From an uncultured Lachnospiraceae bacterium (GTDB lineage Bacteria; Bacillota; Clostridia; Lachnospirales; Lachnospiraceae): a DNA stretch of 64,000 nt. Below are positions 36,114 through 45,835 of this stretch, piece by piece (position 1 is the stretch's first letter; each line of letters starts with the position of its first letter). Below the pieces are notes generated by a model that worked only from the letters and a program-made list of their open reading frames with translations, was not told the DNA's origin and did not search any database. The position numbers and the translations under genes are program-made. The stretch covers positions 1 through 64,000 of the forward strand of contig CAJOGN010000032.1 of the NCBI GenBank assembly GCA_905234245.1, read 5' to 3'.

Positions 36114-38597
36114 CTAGCTCTGTCTTATGGCAAAATCTGCTCTATCAAGAGCAAGGTTAACATTGTAATATGGATCTCCATCTCTTAAGATGTCGGCCCA
36201 CCTCTCCTGGAACATCCTAATCTCATCAGCAAATCTCTGCTTCTTCTCAGGGGTGTCCTCTGCACCTCTAGACTTAGATTCGTAGTGAGTCAGAGCCGCA
36301 AAGGAATTATATACAACCTTCTTATCAAGCTCTCTGACTCTTAGACAGTAATCAATATCGTTAAATGCAACCTTGAATTCTTCATCAAAGCCACCAACCT
36401 TATCGAATATCTCCTTCTTAGTTAGAAGGCAGGCAGCGGTAACAGCACTGTAATCCTGAGTTAGCATAGCTCTGCCAAATGCCTTGCACTCATCAGGATG
36501 CAGTCCTACAAATGCGTGACCTGCAATCTCGCCAAAGCCTATTATAACACCAGCGTGTTGAATGATTCCATCTGGATATAGAAGCTGCGCTCCAACAATA
36601 CCAACGTCTTCTCTCTGGCAAAAGCCTAACATTCTGTCAAGCCAGTCATTATTAATAGCCTCAATATCGTTATTTAAGAATAAGAGATATTCACCCTTAG
36701 CCTCCTTAACGCCGAAATTATTAATGCTGGAGAAATTAAACTCTGCAGGCCATCTTATTACCTTCGCCTTAGGACATACATTAGTAATATTCTTATAATA
36801 TTCCTCTGTCTCAGGCTCAGTAGAATTATTCTCAACAACAATTACTTCGTAATTATCATAAGTATTACGAACAATTGACTTAAGGCACATATCAAGGTCT
36901 CTTGTGTGGTCCTTGTTAGGAATTATAATTGAGACAAGCGGCTTACCCTGAACAATATGTCTTGCATGGTATTGACCGAACTGCAAGCCGTCCTCCATCT
37001 CAACCTCAATACCCTTATTGTCAAAATATTTCTTAACAGCCTTCTTACCATTCTTGAAAGCATACAGCTTGCTCTCAGGATTCTCGGCTGTGGAATTCTT
37101 GTGCATTCTCCAGTGATAGAGAATCTTAGGTATGTGATATACCTTGTCAACCTCACTTACGCATTTTAGAATGAAGTCATGGTCCTGGGCTCCGTCGAAT
37201 CTTGAATCGAAACCGCCCACCTTGTCTGCAATCTCCTTCTTAACGCAGAATAAGTGACATATATAGTTGTTAGAGCAAAGCAAATCAATATTGAAATCCG
37301 ACTTAAAGTATGGCTCATATCTGTCGTTGCCCTTAATATCAATCTTATCCTCGTCAGAATATATAACCTCGGCGCCATGCTTATCAATCTGAACCATCAT
37401 CTCATATAAAGCATCAGGCGATAACATATCATCATGGTCAACCAAGATTATGTACTCGCCTACTGCCAGCTTAAGAGCTTCGTTAGTATTCTCAGCAATT
37501 CCTCCATTGTCAACAAGATGCTTATATGTAATTCTTCCCTGATAGCTTCCGTCATCAATGTGGCTCATTACATGCTCGCCAACCTTGTTGTTATTGCTTC
37601 CATCTGCAAGACAAAGCTGCCAGTTAGAATAGGTCTGAGCCATCACTGACTTAACAAGCTCGTCAAGGAAGTTAAGAGGTGTGTTATATAATGGAACAAT
37701 TATTGAGAACTTAACACCATTCTCGAATACCTGATTACGCTGGAATTCTAGCTGCTCCTCTGTTACATCATTAAGCTTCATCCAGTTCTCATATCTACTG
37801 TCATTACTACCCATTGTCATCTCGAATAGCTTCTTAAGACCATGGTTAATGAATGACTTAAGTCCATTGTTATTATAATAGCGAAGGGCTCTGTGCCATC
37901 TGTTAGTTGGGTCAAAAGACAACGCCTTGTCAAGGTCTACAATCTCAATGCATTCCTTACCATCTCGGATAATGTGTACCGTCACCTTTTTACCTGTTCT
38001 GGTGAAAGTTGAAAGAAAGCCCAACTTATCACTTCTATCACTAGCAGGTATGTTATTAAGCTCTGGGAACTGTGTCTCTACATCCTTACGAATAACATAC
38101 TCTGTATTGGCATCAATTCTCTGTCCTGACTCGTCTACTAAGAATACTTCAAGACTCTCAGTATTAACACCCCAACCACGAATAGCCACATCATTGCTGT
38201 CACCATTGACGTTAACAGAATCCACCTTTACCATTCCTGTTGATAAGGAATTCATAATCTTGTTAACGCTAATATCGAAGCATTTATTAATAACATTGCC
38301 ATCCTCATCGGTAATTGCAACAGCAACCTTACCTCTAGAATCTATTAGAAGCTTAGGCACATTGATAAAGACCTCAGCCACAGGATTGTGACCAGGCACA
38401 TCATACTTATCCCATATAAACCTGTCTTCCCGTACAAGTATATCTACACCCTCGTAGGTGTATTTCTCGTTATCAATAAACAAGACAACGCACTCCCTTG
38501 GAGTGCGTACATCTACCTGTACAGCTTCGATAGTGATGAACTTATCACTACAAGCATTTTCTCTTACCTTGTGAAATACAATGTTAGCTTTAGACAA
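36114..38597 (-). CDS. Tandem GT2-GT2 glycosyltransferase with N-terminal beta domain
   Basis: 827 aa, cytosolic, probably bifunctional. Residues ~1-230 are two beta-rich segments of unknown function. The first GT2 starts near 294 (FSIIVPLYNTPLNFLDELV, LADGSNNN, LVDHDDMLSP), the second near 551 (PLVSIIIPNKDHTRD, VENNSTEPE, LFLNNDIEA). The conserved WRMHKNST and HYESKSRG ends of each domain are present. Translation starts at TTG, 8 nt after GAGGAG, directly behind the DUF6020 gene with no gap. It shares its architecture with 41297-43522. Such tandem enzymes occur in rhamnan and O-antigen loci; donor sugars cannot be read. Confidence 0.88.
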   Translation of the reverse strand: MSKANIVFHKVRENACSDKFITIEAVQVDVRTPRECVVLFIDNEKYTYEGVDILVREDRFIWDKYDVPGHNPVAEVFINVPKLLIDSRGKVAVAITDEDGNVINKCFDISVNKIMNSLSTGMVKVDSVNVNGDSNDVAIRGWGVNTESLEVFLVDESGQRIDANTEYVIRKDVETQFPELNNIPASDRSDKLGFLSTFTRTGKKVTVHIIRDGKECIEIVDLDKALSFDPTNRWHRALRYYNNNGLKSFINHGLKKLFEMTMGSNDSRYENWMKLNDVTEEQLEFQRNQVFENGVKFSIIVPLYNTPLNFLDELVKSVMAQTYSNWQLCLADGSNNNKVGEHVMSHIDDGSYQGRITYKHLVDNGGIAENTNEALKLAVGEYIILVDHDDMLSPDALYEMMVQIDKHGAEVIYSDEDKIDIKGNDRYEPYFKSDFNIDLLCSNNYICHLFCVKKEIADKVGGFDSRFDGAQDHDFILKCVSEVDKVYHIPKILYHWRMHKNSTAENPESKLYAFKNGKKAVKKYFDNKGIEVEMEDGLQFGQYHARHIVQGKPLVSIIIPNKDHTRDLDMCLKSIVRNTYDNYEVIVVENNSTEPETEEYYKNITNVCPKAKVIRWPAEFNFSSINNFGVKEAKGEYLLFLNNDIEAINNDWLDRMLGFCQREDVGIVGAQLLYPDGIIQHAGVIIGFGEIAGHAFVGLHPDECKAFGRAMLTQDYSAVTAACLLTKKEIFDKVGGFDEEFKVAFNDIDYCLRVRELDKKVVYNSFAALTHYESKSRGAEDTPEKKQRFADEIRMFQERWADILRDGDPYYNVNLALDRADFAIRQS

Positions 38598-40178
38598 TTA
38601 TTTTTCTCCTCGTTTTACATTAAGTATTATCCCTAGGAAAACCGGGATTATTATAAGAATTGGAAATACATATCTTATTCCAATAACAGGTCCTATCAAC
38701 AATGTTCCAAAATAACCAAAGGGAAGCAATATCAGGACCAATTCCTTGTAGCGTCTTCTAACTAGCGAAACATACATACCTATCATCATCAGAATAAAAG
38801 GAAGCGCTTGGCTTACCATAGGTATACCTTTGTAATTACCATCCGCTGCAACATCTTCAAGATACTTCTCATATAGCGGAAGCTTTGAGTCAGTTAGAAC
38901 AATCATCCCTTCATTATCTTCATCATTCATTAATAGGAATGTCTCATAGTAAGCCGTGTCTAACAAATAATAATAACCGTAGTTCAACGCCACAAATGCT
39001 GTTGCATAGGAAGAGAGATTACCCATTCCTATTCTGCCCCAAATCTTGAAAAAATCAACAGGATTATTAGAAAACTCCTCAGGGTTAAAGCCTGCCTTCA
39101 CAGGATCTGCTATCTCAATATTGTATAATTGTATATAATTCGCAGGTATATATCGATAAAGGACCTCATATTCGTCTCCCTCAATTCTGTCTGAATGCTG
39201 AGTCGCCACATAAGCCATCTGTTGAATAGGCATTGAAAGGGCTTCTCTCGGATTAACTTTGGCTATATTAGCTGCATCATATATTGGTCCTGTTACAACC
39301 TTGGTTATAATAATTGGTATTAATAATATTAGCGCCATCTTAAGTCTATAGCGCTTCCACGCAATCACTGCAAATGGCAATAACAATACCAACATATATA
39401 TTCCCTGATTGCGAAACATGCACATCAAGAACGCAAATAGCGACAGGGCTACCATCTTAAGCTTTGAGCGAAAGAATTCCTCACTATAAATAGCACTATC
39501 CACAAGTAGTACTGTCATTACCAAAAGCATTCCGCCAAATATAATATCATATGTTGTAGTAAAGATTAGCATCTGAATTACTGGATTCGCACCTATTACT
39601 ATAAGGCATATTAGCGACAACCATCTGCAATTCATCTTCTTGTATATATAGGATAGGGCATAGGCTATACAAAGTGCAACTATAACAGCTTGTATAATAC
39701 TGTATAGAAGAATTCCTCCTTCAAAGCCAGCTCCTAAAACGTCACATAGCTCTATACACCCTTGCATCAAAAGTGTATGTAATACTGGATAATGGGCAAC
39801 TAGTTCTTTTCTCCAAAAGAGCTGTTCTAATCTCTTAGGCGCATCATAGGTACACAAGCCTGGCCACAATGCCAGAAGCGCGATTAGCCACATTATTAAC
39901 AGCGCTATTAAGAATATTCCAAATGCTCTGTCATTAATTACATTTAGAAATTTATAATCATTTACTATCTTGCCATCTAACAATACCACTAATCTGTTAA
40001 TAGCTACTAATAGTATCATTGTAACTAGCGTCAGAGCAATTATTGCGATATACATAGATGGATTCTTAAGGTTAATATAACCATCATTAGTAAATACATA
40101 AGCTATAACCTGACACACAGAAATAATCAGGGCCGGCAGAATAGATATCAGTATTTCTCTTTTATACTTTGCTACCAT
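38598..40178 (-). CDS. DUF6020-like large membrane protein
   Basis: 526 aa with about a dozen hydrophobic segments. The conserved stretch LFWRKELVAHYPVLHTLLMQGCIE and the preceding GLCTYDAPKRLEQ look like the DUF6020 family of Clostridia, thought to be GT-C-like membrane transferases (inference). It overlaps the downstream end of the acyltransferase gene by 17 bp, so translation is coupled. It is the fourth protein of GT-C-like appearance in the window and could transfer a side-chain sugar outside the membrane. Confidence 0.65.
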   Translation of the reverse strand: MVAKYKREILISILPALIISVCQVIAYVFTNDGYINLKNPSMYIAIIALTLVTMILLVAINRLVVLLDGKIVNDYKFLNVINDRAFGIFLIALLIMWLIALLALWPGLCTYDAPKRLEQLFWRKELVAHYPVLHTLLMQGCIELCDVLGAGFEGGILLYSIIQAVIVALCIAYALSYIYKKMNCRWLSLICLIVIGANPVIQMLIFTTTYDIIFGGMLLVMTVLLVDSAIYSEEFFRSKLKMVALSLFAFLMCMFRNQGIYMLVLLLPFAVIAWKRYRLKMALILLIPIIITKVVTGPIYDAANIAKVNPREALSMPIQQMAYVATQHSDRIEGDEYEVLYRYIPANYIQLYNIEIADPVKAGFNPEEFSNNPVDFFKIWGRIGMGNLSSYATAFVALNYGYYYLLDTAYYETFLLMNDEDNEGMIVLTDSKLPLYEKYLEDVAADGNYKGIPMVSQALPFILMMIGMYVSLVRRRYKELVLILLPFGYFGTLLIGPVIGIRYVFPILIIIPVFLGIILNVKRGEK

Positions 40179-41304
40179 TATTATTTTTTCCTAATCTATG
40201 ATATGTATTAACAATCAACATCTTAAGATAATGCACCACCATACTCAAAATGAGAGACATAATCAAAACCAACAGCGCATTAGCAAAAACGCTGCATAAA
40301 TATTGTATAACAGTTCCCTCCTTAGCATCAAAGTAATTATTGATTGTATATTGAATAGAATCTGTATAATTATGCAAAGTACAAATAATCACGTAGTGGA
40401 ACAGATATATAGGAAATGTAAACTGTGCCAGGTAAACTACAGCTTTGCCAAACCAATTGTCTTTCACTTTAAACGATATAACAAAAACAACCAGGGCAGT
40501 GGAGCATATAATTCCGTATATGCTATCCCATCTATCAACAGTATCTGCATTAGTTAGTTCATATTCATAGAGCTGGTCATAAGTTCTAATAACATTACAT
40601 ACTACAAAAATTACAATACTTGCTACTCTTGCAATCCAGTTGCCCTTAATTCTATCAACATTACGATATATCTCATCTCCTATCAACACGAGAAGTACCG
40701 CTGCTGGAATCACCTTATATTGTCCCACGTTAGCTAATTGAAGCCACTCTAATCTATCGCTCCATGTATTGAATATGACATAGACTACACCAATAAGCAT
40801 TATTGCCCATTTCTCATATCGAATCTTCTTCTCATCAGACTGAAATCTCTTCAAAAGCGGGAACCACAATAGCACAAACATATGCATAAACACATACCAA
40901 AGGTGTCCACAGTTCGTTACTACACTAGCATCTCCGCTAATCCACGCCTTGAGAATATTAAGAAAATCCTCCGCTTTAACTTGCATCAAAGACTCAACTA
41001 TAGTTGTCTTTCCCTGGAGCCATCCTGATAATAGAACGCACACAACCATTAGTAATGTTGCTGGCAGCGCCACCTTAACAGCTCCTTTTTTCATAACATT
41101 TGCAAAGCTATTACTCTTAAGGAAGAAAAATCCTGTAATTATTAGGAAGATTGACACACCATCAGCAACAAGGCATGAAAACAATACTCTTCCAAATGAG
41201 TATCCCATAGAAGTATAAGAAAAAGGTCTGCTGTGAACCAAAACAACTATTATACACGCAATAACTCTTATTAATTGTACAGAGGCATCTCTTTTCTTAC
41301 TCAT
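40162..41304 (-). CDS. Membrane acyltransferase (acyltransferase-3 family)
   Basis: Probably O-acetylates the surface polysaccharide. 380 aa with about ten membrane segments. The family N-terminus RDASVQLIRVIACIIVVLVHSRPF carries the conserved RxxAxxxVxxxH, with His in segment 1. GVSIFLIITGFFF is also typical. Overlaps of 8 bp with the upstream glycosyltransferase and 17 bp with the DUF6020 gene place it inside one operon driven from the promoter at 43543-43572. Confidence 0.88.
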   Translation of the reverse strand: MSKKRDASVQLIRVIACIIVVLVHSRPFSYTSMGYSFGRVLFSCLVADGVSIFLIITGFFFLKSNSFANVMKKGAVKVALPATLLMVVCVLLSGWLQGKTTIVESLMQVKAEDFLNILKAWISGDASVVTNCGHLWYVFMHMFVLLWFPLLKRFQSDEKKIRYEKWAIMLIGVVYVIFNTWSDRLEWLQLANVGQYKVIPAAVLLVLIGDEIYRNVDRIKGNWIARVASIVIFVVCNVIRTYDQLYEYELTNADTVDRWDSIYGIICSTALVVFVISFKVKDNWFGKAVVYLAQFTFPIYLFHYVIICTLHNYTDSIQYTINNYFDAKEGTVIQYLCSVFANALLVLIMSLILSMVVHYLKMLIVNTYHRLGKNNNGSKV

Positions 41305-43522
41305 TAGCTCTCTCTATCTCCTCGACTATAAGAAACCTCTCCACATTTCTTCTTGGGGAGCAATCCCCATATAATAATGTCAGATTAGGGCTGTAATATG
41401 GGTCACCCTCTCTAAGCATCTTGGCCCACTTATCTCTAAATCTCTTAATCTCACCCTTGAATCGATTCTGCTTCTCTTTGGATTCTTCATATCCTCTGGA
41501 CTTAGACTCATAGTGATGCATCATAACATTAGGGTCAAGCATTATCTTCTTGCCTGCCTCTCTTATCTTAAGACACAGGTCCACATCATTAAGAGCCACA
41601 GTAAATTCTTCGTCAAATCCACCTACCTCATTAAACACCTTGGCATCTACCATCATGCATGCTGCTGTTACAGCAGATATTTCCTGTTGCACCTGCAGTC
41701 TTCCAAAGTATCCCACATCCTCAACGTCCTGCTCAGTTAGAATATGACCAGCAAAACCGCCAACACCAATTACAACTCCACAGTGTTGGATCGTATCGTC
41801 TTCGAATAGGAGCTTGGCGCCTACAGCACCAACCTCGTCATCCTGACAGTATGCAAGCATTCTTGTAATCCAGTCAGGACTAATCACTTCAATATCATTA
41901 TTAAGAAGGATGTAATAATCACCCTTGGCATATTTCGCACCGAAATTGTTAATCTTGGAATAATTAAAGCCCTCTTCCCATCGTACCACCTTGATAAAAT
42001 CATGCTCGGCAGTAATCTTGTCATAATAATCGAAGGTCTCTTTAGACTTGGAATTATTCTCAATTACAATTATCTCGTAATTCTTATATGTGGTCTTATC
42101 TATAATACTGCTAATACATTTATCAAGGTCATCTATATGCTCCATAGTCGGAATAAGAATAGACACAAGAGGTTCCCCTTGCAAATGTCTTGTGGACTTA
42201 AGCATAATGAATATGTCCGTAGCCTCCACCTCAGCCTCTATTCCCACTCTCTCATAGTGAGCTTCAAGGGCCCTTACGCTGGCATCTATAGCATATTCTT
42301 TAGAATCCGCATTTCCGGCAGTGGAATCTTCATGGGCTCTCCAGTGATAAAGCACCTTAGGTATATGATGAATCCTGTCTGATTTCTCAACACAGCGAAG
42401 TATCATATCGAAGTCCTGTGCACCATCGTATTCTTCTCTGAATCCACCAACCTGATCCATGATAGTTCTGCGAACGAAGAAAATGTGACATATATAATTA
42501 AGATGGCGAAGCATCTCAAGATTAAAGTCAGGCTTGAAGCGATAATTGCTATAGTACTTACCACTAGCGTCCACTAAGTCTTCATCTGTGTAAATAATAT
42601 CAATGCTCTTATCTTCATTTAGCACCTTGACAATCTCGTATAGGGCACTAATCTCAAGCAAATCGTCGTGGTCAGTAAGCATTACATACTCGCCACTGGC
42701 CATCTCTAGCGCTTTGTTAGTATTGCCCGCAATTCCAAGATTCTCCTCAAGATGAACATAGTTAATCCTATTTTCATTAGGATAACGTTCATTAATAAAT
42801 TCTTCTAGCTTGTTGTTATCACTACCATCAGCAAGACATAACTCGAAGTTGGTATATGTCTGATTGATGATGGACTCCATCAACGGCTCAAAGAATTCAA
42901 ATGGAGTATTATACAGTGGTATTGATATACTAACAAGAGGATTATAGTCGAACTTCTCGCCTCGCTGCCTATTGAAATCCTCGTCAGTTGGCATATTGTT
43001 CTCACGCCACACAGTGTAATCGTCCTTGTCATTCCTAATCTTGGCCATAACCCTATTAAATAACTGTTTTGGATTATTCTTAATAAACCTTGCAGTACGT
43101 CTAATTGGCTGATTAGTCATAAATTCTGAGACCTTACCCCAGGTGGTAAATGACTCATCAAGTCCTGCCATATTAACACTTACATACATATCCTTACCAT
43201 CTTCCTGGGTAAAATGTATATAAATTTCCTGGCAGGTAATGCTTTCTCTCTCGAATTTGATTAGGAATTCACTCTTATAATCCTTGTCTAGTTCGAACTT
43301 TTTCTTAACGTCTTTTCTAGACTTACGCCACATCTTAACGTCCGTAATTACGTCCCTTTTACTATCTAGAAGTTCAACGCTTACTGGACAATTATCATTA
43401 GAGTATACCCATCCACGAAATACAATATCATCATCCTCTTTATCTATTAATTCAATGTAATAAATAAAGGTAGATTCTGTTTCATTTAAGTTGTCTTTTT
43501 GTATAAATTTTGACTTAGACAT
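41297..43522 (-). CDS. Tandem GT2-GT2 glycosyltransferase
   Basis: 741 aa, soluble. An N-terminal beta-rich domain (~1-130, with VFRGWVYSNDNCPVSVELL) precedes GT2 domain one near 192 (PLVSISIPLYNTPFEFF, LTDHDDLLE) and domain two near 447 (PLVSILIPTMEHIDDLD, IENNSKSKE, LLNNDIEV). The repeated YHWRAHEDSTAG and HHYESKSRGY motifs close each domain. It is clearly related to 36114-38597, so the two likely build alternating or successive linkages of one repeat unit. First gene of the operon, with a good promoter 20 bp upstream and RBS AGGGG. Confidence 0.88.
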   Translation of the reverse strand: MSKSKFIQKDNLNETESTFIYYIELIDKEDDDIVFRGWVYSNDNCPVSVELLDSKRDVITDVKMWRKSRKDVKKKFELDKDYKSEFLIKFERESITCQEIYIHFTQEDGKDMYVSVNMAGLDESFTTWGKVSEFMTNQPIRRTARFIKNNPKQLFNRVMAKIRNDKDDYTVWRENNMPTDEDFNRQRGEKFDYNPLVSISIPLYNTPFEFFEPLMESIINQTYTNFELCLADGSDNNKLEEFINERYPNENRINYVHLEENLGIAGNTNKALEMASGEYVMLTDHDDLLEISALYEIVKVLNEDKSIDIIYTDEDLVDASGKYYSNYRFKPDFNLEMLRHLNYICHIFFVRRTIMDQVGGFREEYDGAQDFDMILRCVEKSDRIHHIPKVLYHWRAHEDSTAGNADSKEYAIDASVRALEAHYERVGIEAEVEATDIFIMLKSTRHLQGEPLVSILIPTMEHIDDLDKCISSIIDKTTYKNYEIIVIENNSKSKETFDYYDKITAEHDFIKVVRWEEGFNYSKINNFGAKYAKGDYYILLNNDIEVISPDWITRMLAYCQDDEVGAVGAKLLFEDDTIQHCGVVIGVGGFAGHILTEQDVEDVGYFGRLQVQQEISAVTAACMMVDAKVFNEVGGFDEEFTVALNDVDLCLKIREAGKKIMLDPNVMMHHYESKSRGYEESKEKQNRFKGEIKRFRDKWAKMLREGDPYYSPNLTLLYGDCSPRRNVERFLIVEEIERANE

Positions 43523-43542
43523 AATTTTCCCCTAACTACTAA

Positions 43543-43572
43543 ATTATATCTATTATTCGGCTATTCTGTCAA
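43543..43572 (-). promoter_or_regulatory. Promoter of the 43522-36114 glycosyltransferase operon
   Basis: Minus strand TTGACA, 18-bp spacer, TATAAT. A plus-strand TATAAT at 43626-43631, with only a poorly spaced TTGATG, may serve the divergent gene. Confidence 0.75.
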
Positions 43573-43705
43573 TCGAAACTGAATATAGTTAGCGCATTTT
43601 TGATGAACTTTTATAAGAAATAAGTTATAATAATCTCGTATGAGACTAACAATGCTAACAGGCTTGAGAAAGCTTAGTTATTCGTGATAAAAAGGGAGAC
43701 TGATA

Positions 43706-45835
43706 ATGAAGAATATAGCCAAGCGTTACGGCGTATATGTGTTAATATCCTTATTTATAGCAATCTATTATGAATTATTCAGAGAAGCTCGTAATTACTT
43801 TGTCTTAGGGGCTTATTATGGACTGTTAGATGAAGAATATACTCCTAAGCTTTTCTTGAAGCTGTTACTATTCTTCGCAGCATCACTTGTAGTTCTATTA
43901 CTACTTAACCGCTATAAGCACATTTTCATCTACATAGACAAATACAGATATTTTATTGGAATTGGAATAATTCTTATATGCACTATATTCGAGCTTAGTG
44001 GTTCTTCTATTGCCAGCTTCTACGAATATACCGGGTATAACTATGGAACCAAGGAAGAACTATACTCCCAGGGGGTTATATGGGGATTTCCAAGGATGAT
44101 TCGAACTGACGAATGGGCCACTCTGACACCACTTAATTTTGCTCAGGAATACAATGATTACGGGGCAACTACAGAGATATTAAGAGGGACCACAACCGAT
44201 GTAACTACCTTCTATGCTAATCCAAGCTTCTCTCTGGCAACACTGTTTCGTCCATTTCTGTGGGGATATCTGCTATTAGGAAGCGCTAAGGGACTTGCTT
44301 TCTATTGGAGCAGTCGTATGGTTTGTCTGTTCCTTGTTACATACGAATTCGGCAAGATTCTTATGAACAACAAGAAGATATTAAGCACTGCTCTAGCGTG
44401 TCTCGTTACATTTTCTCAGACTATACAGTGGTGGTATGCTACTAATGGTCTTGTGGAAATGTTCATATTTGGCGAACTTGCTATAGTACTACTATACTAT
44501 CTGTTGAAAAACAATGTCTTATGGCAAAAGGCCCTTATTTGCCTGGGGCTAATTGAGTGTGCCGGCGGTTATCTGTTATGCTATTATCCTGCACAGCAGG
44601 TGCCTCTTGCCTATGTATTCGGAGCAATTGCACTATATGTCCTAATACATAATCGAGAGCTAATTAAAGGAAGAGATATTCTGCTTCTTATTGGAAGTGT
44701 TATTATCTTCGGCGGACTGATTGCACTTGTTCTATACAATTCAATAGATACAATTATGGCGACTATGAATACAGTATATCCTGGAAAGCGTGTTAACTTA
44801 GGTGGTAACTCAAGACTTCCAGAACTGTTTACATATATTGTAAGTCTGTTTACACCAATTAATGACAAGATGGTGCTTCGTGATAATGTATGTGAAATGT
44901 CTGTCTTCTACTCCATGTTCCCAATAGGACTTGGACTTTCTATCTATACTATGATTAGGAATAAGAAGGCTGACCTACTGTACATATTTCTTATAATAGT
45001 TGAGGTATTCTTCCTATTATTCTGCGTAGTTGGTCTGCCACCAATCATAGCTAAGATAACATTCCTTAGCTATTCATTTAACAATCGTGTGGCTAGCATT
45101 ATAGGATTTATCGATATTGTTTTGCTCATTCGTAGTTTGTCAGAAAAACGCACAAAGAAAAATGCGAATGACAAGCCTGCCATAATTATAGTTAAGCTAA
45201 TAATTGCAATCGCGGCTGGAATTCTTATGTCTTATTTCCTAAGTGTAGGTGGGCTTAAAGCACCTATGATTATATGGGTTCCATCAACAGTACTAATAAT
45301 ATGGATTATCTATCTTGTACTTAGGGATACTACTGATTGCAAGGAACAGCTTGCCATCACACTAATATGCGTAATTAGTCTGACTGGACTGTGTGTCAAT
45401 CCTGTCCAAAAGGGAATTGATAATGTTACCAATAATGAGATTACGTCTGAGGTAAGAGAAATTGTTGAAGATGAGCCAGATGCAAAATGGATTGTTATTA
45501 ATCCAGAGCATACCCCTAATAACCTTCCTGTTACAGTAGGCGCCAAGCTAATTAATTCAGTCAACACATATCCTAACATGGAATTGTGGAAGAAGCTTGA
45601 CCCTACCGGACAGCATGAGAATTTATATAACAGATATGCTCACGTTGATTTTGATGTGGTTGATACTGAGACCCAATTCAAGGAAATGCATGCGGATAAT
45701 ATCAAAGTTGATACAAACTACAATGACCTTTACAAACTAGGGGTCAACTACATACTAAGTCATAAGGAATTAACTGCTCCTAATCTAGACTTCAAAAAGA
45801 GGGCTGGAATGTACTATATATACAAGGTTAAATAG
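43706..45835 (+). CDS. Large membrane protein, GT-C/YfhO-like (intact paralogue)
   Basis: 709 aa, about 12-14 hydrophobic segments, then a soluble C-terminal domain (~570-709) with NSVNTYPNMELWKK and LGVNYILSHKEL. The first long outside loop has IRTDEWATLTPLNFAQEYND; the Asp-Glu pair is where GT-C glycosyltransferases keep their catalytic acid (inference). It is the intact copy of the frameshifted 18889-20866 gene. It lies alone on the plus strand within a minus-strand locus. RBS AAAAAGGGAG precedes the ATG. Its 3' end overlaps the SGNH gene's 3' end by 8 bp with no terminator between them. Confidence 0.7.
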   Translation: MKNIAKRYGVYVLISLFIAIYYELFREARNYFVLGAYYGLLDEEYTPKLFLKLLLFFAASLVVLLLLNRYKHIFIYIDKYRYFIGIGIILICTIFELSGSSIASFYEYTGYNYGTKEELYSQGVIWGFPRMIRTDEWATLTPLNFAQEYNDYGATTEILRGTTTDVTTFYANPSFSLATLFRPFLWGYLLLGSAKGLAFYWSSRMVCLFLVTYEFGKILMNNKKILSTALACLVTFSQTIQWWYATNGLVEMFIFGELAIVLLYYLLKNNVLWQKALICLGLIECAGGYLLCYYPAQQVPLAYVFGAIALYVLIHNRELIKGRDILLLIGSVIIFGGLIALVLYNSIDTIMATMNTVYPGKRVNLGGNSRLPELFTYIVSLFTPINDKMVLRDNVCEMSVFYSMFPIGLGLSIYTMIRNKKADLLYIFLIIVEVFFLLFCVVGLPPIIAKITFLSYSFNNRVASIIGFIDIVLLIRSLSEKRTKKNANDKPAIIIVKLIIAIAAGILMSYFLSVGGLKAPMIIWVPSTVLIIWIIYLVLRDTTDCKEQLAITLICVISLTGLCVNPVQKGIDNVTNNEITSEVREIVEDEPDAKWIVINPEHTPNNLPVTVGAKLINSVNTYPNMELWKKLDPTGQHENLYNRYAHVDFDVVDTETQFKEMHADNIKVDTNYNDLYKLGVNYILSHKELTAPNLDFKKRAGMYYIYKVK

